Source: Rhyacophila brunnea (taxonomy: Eukaryota; Arthropoda; Insecta; Trichoptera; Rhyacophilidae). Taken from it: a DNA stretch of 64,000 bases. Made by a program: the position numbers and the translations under genes. Each line of letters begins with the position of its first letter. Position 1 is the stretch's first letter. A model generated the notes under the pieces. That model worked only from the letters and a program-made list of their open reading frames with translations, did not search any database and was not told the DNA's origin. The DNA is taken from NCBI GenBank assembly GCA_022495005.1, contig JAGYXB010000374.1:1-64000 (forward strand). Direction: 5' to 3'. Positions 45,599 to 58,674 of this stretch are shown here, piece after piece.

Positions 45599-46602
45599 CA
45601 GCGGCGGCTCCTCTAATACCATCCAAGTGCTACGCACCGCCTGCATCTTTGAAGACATCGCTCAACTTTTCATTGTTATTCATACGTGTATCACTCACTT
45701 CGCGAACTATGAACAATACTCCGTTTGTGCGCAAAGCGATTACGATCCAAACAGATTTTCAGTTTGCACAGGATTACAATGAGGTCATTATATACTTCTT
45801 AAATCGTGGTCGAATGCCCCGTGATGACGTTTGTGTAGAATTTTTTACACACTTTTAGATCGGCGCACGAAATTAGGACTCTAGAAACAAAAACGCCAGT
45901 TTCTGTTTTATAACAATGTTGGCGAGCTAATTTTTATCAATTTCACATTTAAGATTTAATGAATCACCAAACTTTTACGAAAATACAAACTACCGCATTT
46001 ATTTCTAAACCACTCAAATAAATTCAATAAACAAAAAAACACATCAGCGGTTATTTATTTGGCTGAAGCATTGTTTGCCCAGAGCGTAAAGTCGTAAACC
46101 GTGACATTTATTTTTCTTTATTGATATTAAATCATTTGAACTGTTTAAAAACTCTTTTTACGAAATATAATAAATAAACAAAGACATATTTAATTTACCT
46201 TCTGAGAAGTTCAACGTTTCGGTCTTTTTAAACTAAGATATTATCTTAGCTTATTGACACGGCAGCCTTCGGTCATTAAGGTAATCATGGAGAGACGCTT
46301 TACGACCTTTACGTAGCTAGGAAAAGTGTTCCTGATGCCGCCAAAGAGTGTGACACTGCGTACCCTTATGGCACAGCCTCAAGGGTTCCGTTGCCATGGT
46401 CGGCCCTCCCTCACCCTGCAGTGGTGCTACAAAAGCGACCTACGTGCTGCAGGTCTGACATGGCGGGAGGCGCAAGAGTTGGCGTTGAACCGAGGGAAGT
46501 GGCGTGAACTTGTGCTTGCCCTATGCTCCAATGCTGGGTATAGGAGGTAAACCATTGCGCACTACCAGAAAATGCTATTCTGAAGACCACCGGCCGCCAC
46601 TG
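45599..46602. mobile_element. hAT-type non-autonomous element with perfect TSD
   Basis: Starts CAGCGGCGGCTCC and ends GGCCGCCACTG (inverted CAGTGGCGGCC). Both sides carry ATCACAAT (45591-45598 and 46603-46610), an exact 8-bp duplication. A + strand open frame reaching 45858 ends in MNNTPFVRKAITIQTDFQFA and more without recognised domain; further right lies a LINE tail (separate entry). No hAT transposase motif was seen. Confidence 0.85.
46326..46550 (+). pseudogene. LINE ORF2 C-terminal tail carried inside the hAT element
   Basis: The frame ends DLRAAGLTWREAQELALNRG followed by KWRELVLALCSN and a stop at 46548-46550. The DL+AAGLTW..A..LA.+R.KWR.LV.ALC pattern is the standard C-terminus of insect RTE/Jockey-type LINE polyproteins. 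The 5' part is frameshifted (GFRCHGRPSLTLQW). About 75 codons; no RT domain. It lies fully within the hAT-type element, so it was either captured by it or inserted into it. Confidence 0.6.
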
Positions 46603-46610
46603 ATCACAAT

Positions 46611-47941
46611 TGGTTCAAAATTAAAAAAAAAAATGATATTATTTCTGATGATGTCCTAAACTAAATGTTACTATTATGTTATGGAAGGAGGCACAAAAAA
46701 ATATTAGACTAAAAAAGGGTCCACAAGCCAAAAAGGTTGAAAAACACTAATAATTATAAATTATGTATTTCAAATAATGTTATTTAAATCTTTATATTAT
46801 CTCAGTATGTATTTGAAGTATAGGAATAATCGAAATACCTACAGCTTACGTATATATATCTCAATGACCGTTGTGCACAGTTGAGACAGGTATACCTAGG
46901 TGCATTAATTTTAAATGCCATTAGTCCAGCGAGGAATTAAGTAAATCTTGAAATATAATCCTCGTGAAGTCACGTAAGGAGTTGATTTTGGTCATCATCG
47001 CATATCATCTAGAGAGTGGGCTGATACTGGAGGGGTGCTGTGAATACACATTAAACACGGTTTACAAGCAATATATTACGCTAACTTGTCACCGTGCCTT
47101 ACGTTGTAATGCAATTTAACGAGAATTTTTAATTTGTTAATAAGAAATATTTTATTTCAAGGTACAGTCGCGGAAACCTTTACTTACTTTTAAAATTACA
47201 GCGCTTATAGTTATTACCTTCACAAAATTTATTCACTCAATTTTTTTTATTAGTTTAAAAATAATTTAATTTGTCAAAATTAAACTATAAATAAATTAGT
47301 AAAAAAATGTGTCTTTTACGATATAATATTCTTATACCTTGGTATTGAATAAAACATAATTATTTAAGTCAATTAGTTAATTGGTATTAAAATGTACATA
47401 CATTTTAGTTGAAAATGCCAAGAGCTTCGTGATATATTATTCAGTAACGTCCCGTGGGGATAGGCAGGTCACGAGTTACTTAAGGGCGGCATATTTTAAA
47501 GGGCGGAAAATGAAGGAACGAACACGAATATTATAACCTTTGTGAGCAGTGGCGGTTGTCAATGGAGCAGACGATGCGGTCGAATCGTTAGAAAATAAAC
47601 TAAATGGAAGCATTAAAAATTCTGGTACCTAAAGTAAATAGTATAATACATTTTGTAATAATCAATGGCGGTTTATTGCATAGGAAAAAAACCACAAGGG
47701 GGCCTCCAAATCTGCCAGAGTCACCACGTTTCTAAAACACTGATGTTTGAGACTGTTTCGTGGAAATGTTCTAACCCTTAGTACCTACATGATAATTAAA
47801 TTAATAAAAACATGAGTTGGTATCAACCCATATCAATTGGAAAATACGTACCTACCCAACAAATTTGCATACAATTTGAGACTGAAAATGACAAGGGATG
47901 GCATTCTAAATCTGCTTAAAGGACGCACTGGAGGACGTAAC
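46611..47941. other. Spacer, nothing recognised
   Basis: AT-rich with a slightly GC-richer stretch at 47450-47570 (AGTGGCGGTTGTC). No terminal repeats resolved. Confidence 0.35.
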
Positions 47942-48430
47942 TAGGGTTTGCAATACCGGTATCCCAGTTTTTTTCGATACCGAAATATCGGTTTTAAAAA
48001 TCAGACAATACCGGTGTATTCAGTATTGAAAATGGAAACAAAATGTATTAACTCATACAGCGCTGCCGTGTCGGCATTAGATGGACATTCGATATAATTA
48101 GCATGTTATTTAAATGTTGTAATTAAATATTAATTAACTGGTCCGCAGTGAATGAGTAATTAACATAAAATGTTTAATAGGACTGTACATTTTTTTGTCG
48201 GATTACATGATGTCTGGTTTACTTCCGTTGCTCTTCGACGTCCTTGCAGATGCGAAATGCATTATTATAGGTACTTCCCTAAATTTTTTAGAAGTTGTCA
48301 GATGTATCAGAGATTTATGTATATAGTAGGTGTACATAATTTTCCATATATTTCACGAATACCGGTACCTATTCAATAAGAAATACCGAAATACTGGTAT
48401 TGGTATTTTCATTTCGTATTGCAATCCCTA
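47942..48430. mobile_element. hAT-type MITE with ACCGGTATT subterminal motifs
   Basis: Left end TAGGGTTTGCAATACCGGTA and right end, inverted TAGGGATTGCAATACGAAAT. Flanks GACGTAAC (47934-47941) and GACATCAC (48431-48438) agree at six of eight positions. Motifs such as ATACCGGTAT, CCGAAATATCGG and ATACCGAAATACTGGTAT recur near both ends. The TAGGGNTTGCAATACCGGTAT terminus is a familiar hAT type. Confidence 0.8.
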
Positions 48431-50569
48431 GACATCACTGATCATAATAATTATGGAAAAGTGTTTTTTTTTATTTTTCATATATTTTCAAGTAGGTATA
48501 TTGAGATTGGAAACTTAATAAGATACCTAGAAGGTAGCTTGTCACCAGAAAAAAATGTATTTTTTTAAAATCTTAAAGCATGCAGATATGAGAGTACTCC
48601 AATTTATTTTCCGTGAAATACCTAGCAAGTTCGTAAAATACTTACAAAACACAAATAGGTAGATAAAAATATTGTTGCGAATGGAAAATGTGGAAAATAA
48701 AATACACGGTGAGCTTAAAAATCGTTCGGAATTTATCTGCCCTCAAAGCGTAAGGAATTCATTTGAAATTATTATTACTGCAAGACAAGTAAGTATTCAA
48801 CGTGAATTTCCTTTGTTATTTCAAAGAGAAATTTTAATTATAATTCGAGAATCCACAGAGTAGACAATCTCTCAAAGACAAAATAAAATATCCAATCTAC
48901 AAACACGAGATTTACTGCCTTAGTATCTTATTCCCAAGCTAACTTATCTACACGCTTATTTCGATATAAGTAGTCGGAAAGAGTACAAATTTTCTCGCGC
49001 AACAGCGTAAGAAATGTTTCTCTCTTAATCCATAGACTAAGCAGATGCCACAGTGGTGTATTGTAAATAAAAATTACTCACTGTAACCCCTATCTGATAT
49101 TTTACTATAATGTAATTCATCTTATTTGAAAAGTCGAAACTATTGTCATATACCTATGTGGAAAGAGAGAAATTTGAACTTTGGCTCAAATAAGGGAATA
49201 AGGAACGTTAACTTACTTTCCAATAATTATTATAATATCTTACTCTTATTAAGTATATATATTATTATATTCTGATACAAATTAATTTTTGTTTGTAAGT
49301 ATTCATCTTATACGAATGCAGTACTTTAGTAATTCGCAAAATATAGTACACAAACCTCTACTCACTAGTGAAAGTAATTTTGTTAAAATATTAGATATTT
49401 ATTACTACACACTACACTATACTGTATTAACAGTAAGTACGGAAAAAAATCAAACGGTAAAAAAACAAACCGGCAACAAATTCACGCTCTGTCCACACTA
49501 TATGATTTATGCACGGTTTTTTCCGTCACAAGCTCAATTTGTGGTCGAGTGGTGTGCTGTGCCGTACGATTTAAAACCGTCCTATATGAAAACGTGCATT
49601 AATTAATAAAAATTAATTAATTATTAATAAGGAAGTGACATATTCTAAATTAACTTCACGAATGGGGCTAGCCCGGAACCAGCTTCTGGCAGTCTCATAA
49701 CAACGAGTTAGCTTCAATTTAGTTAATAATAATATTGAGTTTTATTTTAAATCTTTCCGTATTCACAATACAACTGTTATACCGATTACCTCAAGAGTAA
49801 CGACTTCGTTAAATTCCGAGAAGGCACGTCGTAGATACCTGGTCGTGTCATCTTACGGTGCGCCGAGAACGGCATAGGAAGGCACGGAAGTTAATGGCCT
49901 GACCAAACGTGATGTGAAACATTTTTTTTATGACTGGAATGTTTCAGGAACAGTTACCCAAGACTGAGGTCGCCATGCACTCAAATGTGCTTTGACTAAA
50001 TTTACATGACTTTAAGTTAAGAGTATCTACCCATGGGAGAGAGAAGCATGTAGAGACAAAATTAAAAATTGTAGTTAGTAACAAAGGCTAATACAAAACT
50101 GCCGAAGAATCGAAGTGAAGATATCTTCACGTTGGCAATATGAAGCCGAAAATTTTCTTAATGAAATAAAATTGCCCCTTGTGGCGATCAGGTTGAACGG
50201 TCCGACAGCTGGTTGAACGGGTAACAAGACCAAGCTCATAGAGCCTGTCAGCAAAGAATTGACTCCTGTAATGATCTGGAGTTAAAATGGTTATCTTCAT
50301 TCGCCATTTGATATTTGAAAAAAGCATGTATGTGTGCCTACCTTTGGTGGAGGCATCTCATTTTTTCTGCCAGGTCTTTAACGCGGCATCCAGCGTCATT
50401 TATTAGATGAATAATTTGGAAGAGATAGAGAATGGCAAACAATCGGACCCGCCCAGTAGAGTATACCTACGTTTCATAACTGCACTTTTTACGACACTGA
50501 TTATATAGTCTAAGCACTCTAAGCTAAGCTGATATGCCTTTTTGCCTGATAACCGCGCATAGAATTAGA

Positions 50570-50705
50570 TCAAATTATATTCACTCGTATTAATATAATA
50601 ATATGTAGTAATAAATAAATAAATAGATAATATATATAAAAAAATGGAATATCTCACATCGTTTTCATCCTAGAGCTGGAGTGCAAAGTTATGAAGCATA
50701 TATTA
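50570..50705 (-). repeat. Interspersed repeat, inverted partner of 36425-36560
   Basis: Contains GAGTGCAAAGTTATGAAGCA, the complement of the 36.43 kb sequence, preceded by the complementary ATGTAGTAATAAATAAATAA. Confidence 0.6.
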
Positions 50706-51114
50706 TACTTTATTTTGAGCGGATTACTCGATTTTAACTTTCAGCCGTTATCTTTCAACCGGCTGACGTCAATGACGGCTGTACTCTGTATAAACCTATC
50801 TGTATTATTGACCATAAATCATAAAACAAATATCATTCTCCGCAACAAATATTGTTGATCATTGGACCCGTACGTTAACAGTAGGTATATTACAAATATA
50901 TTGGTTAGGTAGGTACTTGTCAAACAAGGAGTAAAAATATCAAGATGAATGATGAGAAATAGGGATTGAAAACATTGATTGAATGTTTTCACCACAGTGT
51001 TTCTGTTATTTTTGAAAACGATGAATAGTCAATGTAAAATTAAATAAACACATAAACTCAACGAATAAGTTTCGATCAAGTCAATCGATGTTATCTCGAT
51101 TTTTACGGGAAAAT

Positions 51115-51345
51115 ATTACTGCAAAGCGAGCGGTTCTGGGAAAGCAGCTAGCACCGCGCGGGAAAGGAAAAGACGCCTTGTCTATGTCTCGAAGAAATCT
51201 CGATGGCATTTAATGCGAGCACGCGCACAAGATGGCGGATTAAGATGGGACTTTAGCGGATTCTTTCGGTAAATGGGATGTCCCCGGAGTTGAGCGCCAA
51301 GATGATTATCCGGCGGCGACGCCACCTGGGGCGCGGGAAAACTAA
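51115..51345. promoter_or_regulatory. CpG-containing patch with YY1-like and E2F-like motifs
   Basis: Contains GCGCGGGAAAGG (about 51157), CAAGATGGCGG (51228-51238) and GGCGCGGGAAAA (about 51331), plus CGGCGGCGACGCC. These match E2F and YY1 consensus types. Together with the sharp rise in G+C this suggests a promoter or regulatory island; no transcript can be inferred. Confidence 0.3.
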
Positions 51346-53629
51346 AGCTTTTTATTATTTGTAACTCTCATCTGAGTTCGCCGTGTACCCTCATGTCGAT
51401 ACATTCCCGCTAAAATATCGCAACCCGCATTTAAAAGATGTTCCAACATAGGTTAGGTACGTACTGTCTACATATCGATATGAAACGTGAGTTTAAAAAG
51501 ATATGTAGAAGTACTAGCATAATTTTAGGTATGTACCAAAGTACCTACATTATCATTACTACGTACTCACGCTCTGCCAGTGATATCCCTAGGCTATGTA
51601 CCGCCCTTAAGCAAACTTAGAATACAGTTAATTTAACCATGTATTTATTAGCTCGTATTCTTGTTTGTCCAGTACAATTTTTTTCTTGTGTGTCCAGTCC
51701 TAGAAACTAAATTATTAATATATACGTGCGTTACTATGGAAATCAATATGAAATGTCAAAATAACATTTCAGTATTCTATATTTATTCAGTATTTCTATC
51801 AAGTACAAAAAAAAGTATTTATTAATATTCAATATATTAATTGTCAAGTTTATATGATTAAACAGAAAATTTAAAAACGTGGTACATAAAAAGTTCTTTT
51901 TATCTTGTAATTATTTATTTTTAGTTTTAAATTTTCCTAAAATTCGTTACGTATCAATAAAACTTACCTATTTTATTATTTAATATCTGCTATTACAGAT
52001 AAGTCCACAATAAATCTTTAAATTGACATACATACCATCTATTGAGAAATCAAATCATTTCTATGAAACCTCCTGCCAAACTGAAATTACTTTACATGGA
52101 GGTGTGTGTAAAAATCTTACTTTTGCGATAAACCACCGTTACAATCAGCATTACGAAACTGCAATAGTTGTCTTAAATTCAAATCGTGTTCATAATATAC
52201 TTAATAAGTTAAGCGGATGGCTAACAAACATTTCACGTACAATTTGCTAAGACATTCCTTCACACTGAATTTTCAAATCAATGGGTGTATTTGTCATACA
52301 GAGAATTATTCATATTTCCATATTTATGAAACAAGGAGTAATTTGTTTAGTTACGTAGGTACATAATATAGATATGTAAGTAGAATGACAATGTCTCTGC
52401 AAGTGAATTTGAAATATTTAATTTAATAAATTTTATTAATGATTTTTATTTTAAATATATAACACCTGTCTAAAAACATTAATAGTTTTTTTTTTAATTA
52501 AAAACTTATTTTAAATACTATTTTGAGAAAACTATAGAAAATGTGCATAATTAGGAAGCCAGGTATCTTTTATAAATATTTTAATATTAAAATTTAGCTT
52601 GATAAGTTCTTTAAAATGTTTAAACGATTTTTGAAAAAATGATAGTTTTCACGTATCTTGTATCTAATTTTAAAAACATTGATTATTTAAAATGAAAGTT
52701 ATTAGTATAATGTATCATATTGTCCATATTGCAGGTTTTGCTGAAAACTTTACTCTCTGCCTTAAAGGCAATAAAAAGAGATTTTATTTCAATGCAATTT
52801 TAAAAAGAATTAACTAATGTATTCGTAATAATATGGGTAAACATATGAAATCATAAAATAATATTAAAGTAGCAATTTGAGCAGTCTCACACTTTTCGTA
52901 ACAAAAAGTAATGACTTAAAGATAATACAATAACGAGGCAAAGTGTTTTGTGAGATGGCGATTCGTATGAAAAAAGAGCGAGCCTAATGGTAAAGTGCAC
53001 CTTGTTAGCCGTTAGGCGGCGCACATTTCTCTGAGCTTTTATTAAGGATACTCATGATTAAGCTTTTTACAGAGAAACAGATTGAGGCATGAACTCAAAG
53101 GCGGGACTGATTATTGAACGTTAAATACTCAAAACTATTTTATTACAAGATTTAAAAAAATAGTAATATACAGGTCTACTTTAGACATAACGTAGAACTA
53201 ATACAATTGTTAGAAAAATTCTTAGAGACTATCCAATAAAAAAAATTGTATATAAAATTATTCCCAGTATATAAAATAAGATCATACAGCGGGATGATAA
53301 TTGTTAGTGTCCTTACAGATTGGCATTTATTAGAAGTGTCACAAATACCGGCATACGTGTGAGCCCCAAACATCAGCACTCAAGTTTCTCAAGCTCTTGT
53401 CAAGTATAAATTAACTTTACTCTAAATGTAAGTAAATAGGAAGCTCTTCTAAAAAACTTCAATGTGTCAGGATACTTAGAGCTGTAGCACAGTGATAGGA
53501 AACGGAAATAAACAAAAGTTTTAAAAAAATCTTCCTGTCCGGTGTAGGTAGGTATCTAATAAATTTCTCTAAAATATTAATATATTACTTAGGTATATAA
53601 TAGAGCAGACATATTATATCATATAAGCG

Positions 53630-53715
53630 TCCACCATGGCCTAGTGGCAGAATGTCTGAATGTGAAGTCGTGCGTTACGGGTTCTAATGCAGTGTTGGAA
53701 AAAAATATAATTTTC
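53630..53715 (+). mobile_element. tRNA-SINE head (copy 6), decayed
   Basis: GCGTCCACCATGGCCTAGTG resembles the family head, with a decayed box B (GGGTTCTAATGC) at about 53679, then A-rich sequence and the start of the body (TTTCATTTGAATTCAGTG). The rest is missing. Confidence 0.5.
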
Positions 53716-53859
53716 ATTTGAATTCAGTGTATAGATTTATTATTATTCAATTTAAAAAAAAAATATGTAGGTACACATTCAGAGCTATAATTAAATAAAC
53801 TAATTTTTAACAAACATAAAAATGGGTTGATGATTTATAAATTCAGCTAGGTACTCAAT

Positions 53860-54085
53860 AACGATGCCGAGCGGCTTAGGCGTTTCGTTATAATGTCGTG
53901 GGTCTCAGGTTCGAATCCCGGTTCTGGAATGTACACATATTGTTTTTCAATTTGCGTTTGGAGTCAGAGTATGGACTTAATAGGTTGAGCAAATTGTTAG
54001 CATCCATTTATCGTAAAATCGAAAATCTGTTAATACAAACCACCACTCTATGGAGGCCCATATTATGTTCCTATTAGGATCGGAC
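53860..54085 (+). mobile_element. tRNA-derived SINE (copy 7), most complete
   Basis: Head CGATGCCGAGCGGCTTAGGC with box B GGTTCGAATCC, then GTACACATATTGTTTTTCAA, GAGTCAGAGTATGGACTTAA, GGTTGAGCAAATTGTTAGCA, GTTAATACAAACCACCACTC, GGCCCATATTATGTTCCTAT and the tail TAGGATCGGACAAGGTCAAA. About 225 bases, the best single representative of the family in the window. Confidence 0.85.
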
Positions 54086-57000
54086 AAGGTCAAAGGAAAG
54101 ACTCAAAATATTTCTGCAATCAATAATTACTACGCCACAAAGAGTATTCTGTAACTCAGACCCAGAAAGCAGTAAGTCAACGTTTGTCGAAAATTAGTTA
54201 AGTACAGATTTTATACCAAAATAATTATCTAATCTTTTAGGACCAATTCAGACTTTGAGTAGGTATACTTATATTCATAACAGAAAGCCAAAATTCTTCA
54301 ACCGATAAAGTCGTAATTACATTAATATTAAGGGAAGTTATTTTTAGAGTTATGGTAATCTGTCTTAGTGACGGGCTTAGAGGCATGGATACACGAGGCA
54401 CTGACTAATTTTCAGTCCCCCAACCTCACGATAAAAAAATAACTATAATTTACAATTCCCTACTAAAAAATACCGATTCTTCAAATCTTTCATATAATTA
54501 CATGCTGTAAATACACTAATTGTTATTTAAAACATTAATGATGATATCGTCTCTGTTCTGGCAGAACACACTAACTGGAGAATACTAGTTTTGAGTAATT
54601 TGACTTTGAAGTTTTAAAATGTTTGAAATGGTCTATCGTGTGAGTTTATTAAGTAATCGTAAAAAGGATGACTTTAAAATAAAGACTGTTTATTTATTAA
54701 GAAGGTTTCCAGATGGTAAAGTTTGAAATAAGGAACATTTTGGTATAACTAACTCAATATGTCATTTTTTCGAATTAGTGTCTTCTTCCAGAACAGTGAC
54801 GATATATAATTAGTGGTTTATAGGCCTAATCGGTGTTATTTGCAGGGATTTTCTTATGCTATGAGTAATATATACGCAACTTTTTATTATTATGCTATAA
54901 TTTAATCATTGTTTGACTGGTTTAAAGTGTTTCAACGAATCGATTGTGTGATCTGCGTCAAAGAAAATCACATCTGGTCTGGCTGTCAGGTAGAGATATT
55001 ATTATATAAAAAAACTATGTAATATAACTGTGATCGTGTAAAAAAAATAAATGAATGAACAGATTTACATACTTGGTATTTAAATAAAAATAACGAAAAA
55101 TTATACAAAACGCTTTAAAAAAACTGTCATTATTAAACGGAAAGGGGGCAACGGGATGTTCACCCCTTCATTGTCAGCCACTGTGGGATCTGAGGCATTT
55201 AGTTACAAAGTGGCGGCATCTAATAAGGATTTAATATGACACAGGCCCGGTCCGGCGGGTAACGAGATTATGAGAAAAAATATCGCCGTACAAGAGAGGC
55301 GGATGGGTCTCCACGGCTACCTTCCTACACCCACAGAATAACAGCTTCAGGTGTCACGTTTTCAGCGTAATTGATTATGAGGCTTCACGAAGGTATTTTG
55401 CATAAAAGCTACTATCAAACTGTTTTGCTTAGAACCTTAGAAACCTTCTGACAACTTAACATATTATTTGTATAGTAGTAGGTACGTAGGAATTTTCAAT
55501 CATGTACAGATTTTTATACCCCTCAATTAATACGTTTTCCAATGAAATAAATAAAAACGTTTCATATTGACATTCAGTATATACCTATAGGTAGTCTGAA
55601 GAACCTACCAACTAATTATAATATATATATTGGTTACATGTAAATTTTACCTACTTACTCATATGTAGTTCACCGTATAATTTTTGCCGTGAGATTTTGT
55701 ACAGGTAACAGATGGCAGTATAGAATTAAGACCAAATGACGCGTTGTTCGAAAATTGAATTTATTTTTGAACATACAATATTGTACTCTAGTGTTTTTTC
55801 TTGAGTAAATAATTATTGTATCTGTAAATTGTTATAAATAGCTTCCAAAATGTATTTTTGTGTCGTTTGATAATATGCTATTGAAGTGGACGAAGCCATT
55901 CCTGATTATTATTAAATTATCTTAAATAAATAATTTCCATCCCGTAGTCACGTGAAACTTACATGGTGAATTATATTTATTTAAGATTTTGATTTACATA
56001 CCAACCGCTTTCTATAAGAATGTAATAATTACCTACTCTTCTTTAGTATACATTTTTTATTGAAAATATAGTAGTTCTTATATCACAGAAATCCATTTTT
56101 CATATCAAAGTATCGTATGTCACTTGGATGGATGAAAAATGTATATTTATGTCACATTCTGTGATTGACGACCCAGAAGCTAGAATTCAATCTGTAAGCT
56201 TAAAATCATCACTTATAATATCATAATATATTCTGCTTACTCCCCTATGAAAGAAAATTGAAATAAATTTTCCAACAGAGAATTAACATAACAGTTGGGG
56301 AATCTGTTGTAAGGTAGAGCTTCCATAAATAATTTGCAAAATGGTTTTCCATGACTGACTGGCAAAAAGCTACCTACCTATGCCCCCGTGTTCGACATAG
56401 GATGTGCGCAATTACCCTGCGCAATAATAATAATAATATGTCCGTCCGTCTATGGGAATTTAGAACAAAGCTTATAAATGCCTCGTAATCATGACTCACC
56501 CGAAAGCTCGTTTAAGGGTAGGTGCCATTTGAAAAATTTACTTATCAAATATAAAAACATATTAAAGAACTAATGTTAAATTTACAGGTAATGTTCGATT
56601 AATAAATATATTAGGTAGGTATGTGACACAATGTCAAAAAAAAACGATGCTGGAAATTCAGTTTTTGAAATACCACAGTAATTTTTATCAGCGTCGGTTA
56701 GATTTGAAGCTCAGAAGGCGGTCTCTTTGTCATAAAGTTCTAACAAATTAAATAAATTAAACAAATGGGTATTTTTTAACAATCTGATTGACAAAAATCC
56801 TCGCATCATTAGTCTATTATCCTGTTTTACCACCACTTACAAGTGGTAGCATTTTGCAATGACACCCCGAAATCACAGAAATTATGTAATAATAAGACAG
56901 ACATATGAAAGACCCGGACCAAAGATTTGAAGCAAGAATATTTTTTTCTATTTTATGACCGAACTCAAAGAACATAAAGCGCCCCGATAGTCCTCAAATA

Positions 57001-57228
57001 CTGAATGCGCGTTTTGTTAACGTGACAAACTTTAATGCATATATACAGACGTAGCTATTGAAAATAACATATTTTTTAACACTGTTCAAGTTCCTGCTTG
57101 TGTTGAAAATTTTTCGGCACACGATTGAAAATCTCTATTTTACACCCATATGAAGATATCATAATATGGGTATTGATGATTATTGATTGTTGAAATAAAA
57201 TTATTAATCCCCTTCTTGTAGATTGATA
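54086..57228. other. Spacer with a GC-richer patch at about 55140-55400
   Basis: The patch includes ACAGGCCCGGTCCGGCGGGT and GAGAGGCGGATGGGTCTCCA and has no convincing reading frame; it could be conserved regulatory DNA. The remainder is AT-rich with the 56955-57055 repeat. Confidence 0.35.
56955..57055 (+). repeat. Interspersed repeat shared with 42330-42450
   Basis: See the 42.3 kb partner; here it lies about 180 bases left of the hAT-type MITE at 57237, and TACAGACGTAGCTATTG matches ACAGACGTGACTATTC at the right. Confidence 0.55.
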
Positions 57229-57236
57229 CTGAATGG

Positions 57237-57903
57237 CAGTGCCGAAGGGTGACTTTTGGAAAGAGGTAGGCTGTGGAGATCTGATATACTTACGAGAAAT
57301 AAGGAGATAATACGATATTACTACGAATGGATAGTACACACTAATGACAACGACACACTAATTTAATAAAACTTCAAAAACTCACTGACGACAAATTAAG
57401 CGTCCAGCTGTTTAAATTAGGTATTTTTTCAAAACATTTATACACATCAAAAATCATTAAATAAAAGTTCTTTTTATTTTTAAAAACAATCTATATTTAA
57501 TAATATTTGATTAAACACCATAGAAATTATTTTTTTAAATGATCTAATTATTAATTATTTAGTTTTAGGCTCTGCGATCGAAGCTTAGGTTAGTTCATAC
57601 AATTCAATAGACAGGGCGGGGCTACGTGACATAAAGTCCATATGAAAAAAATTGAGAATTATTTGAAACATAATCCGACCTTTATTTACGTCAAGACAGA
57701 TGGCGCGCTGTGGTATATTTTTTAAAACCTTTGCAGATTATTTTGTAATTATGTGTGTAATACATTCCTACACATACGCCATCTCTCGTTGGCAAAATAA
57801 ATTATTTTATAGAATATAATCAAGTGATTATATAAATAAGTCAAATATTTTTCTTAAGAAGGTAGGCTTCAAATAGTCGCATAGTATGAAGTCTTTGCCA
57901 CTG
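57237..57903. mobile_element. hAT-type MITE with perfect 8-bp TSD
   Basis: Starts CAGTGCCGAAGGGTGAC and ends GAAGTCTTTGCCACTG (inverted CAGTGGCAAAGACTTC). Flanks CTGAATGG (57229-57236 and 57904-57911) are identical. A diverged copy lies at 34089-34734. Non-coding. Confidence 0.85.
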
Positions 57904-57911
57904 CTGAATGG

Positions 57912-58674
57912 TACATACATTGAGGTGAAATATAAGGATGAAATCTTACCTGAATGATAATAATAATAATATAAAATTATATTTTGTTACAAAAATTGAT
58001 AATTTATATTATTATGTTTTTCACAATAATATAATTAAAACTCAAGTTTTAAAAGGTTCTACTTCATGGACTAAAAAAGTCCCATTAATCTTATTATTCA
58101 TTATACAAAGGAAACCTTCAATGTTTTGATCCTTTCCGGTTGTTAAATTTTACACCGTTTAAGCGATTTAATGGCATGTTATTAATAAACATCCGTGAAA
58201 TTAATTTGGCAAGTAATTTTCCGGAAAAGATGGCGAAATAATCCACGTTACTTTTATAAAATGTATCTTACATGCAAATTGACGCATTGTATCGGTTTTT
58301 CAATTATATGCTTATTAAGTTTACTTTGTGAAAATAAATCATTAGTATCCTGAAACCAAACTAACTTTAGTATTACAGTCCCCATAATAACATACGAGTT
58401 ATCATTTACATTGAATTAACAGTTTGTCCACAAATTACATAGAAAATGGAGTGTACAATAATATTTTAATATCAGGGATTAGTCATTTTCATATAAATAT
58501 TATTATGCAATAATGCCTAACAATATTATTACTTCATTACTTCAAAATATGTATTTGTCACAGGTACCCATAGAATATATATTTTTATTTAATTTAAAAC
58601 ATATTTTTTTATTTTTTTCTCAGGAACAATAATAGAGTAAATGTAGGATATAATATATATTATACTGCCCTGTT
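57912..58674. other. Spacer, nothing recognised
   Basis: AT-rich; a 63-codon asparagine/lysine-rich frame at 57938-58129 appears to be chance. Confidence 0.4.

Larger units (their letters stand above)
48439..53629. other. Long spacer
   Basis: No gene recognised. Holds the repeat at 50570-50705, the GC-rich patch at 51115-51345, a 16-bp palindrome GTGAAGATATCTTCAC (50115-50130) and short unrecognised open frames (for example 49289-49606 on +). Confidence 0.35.
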
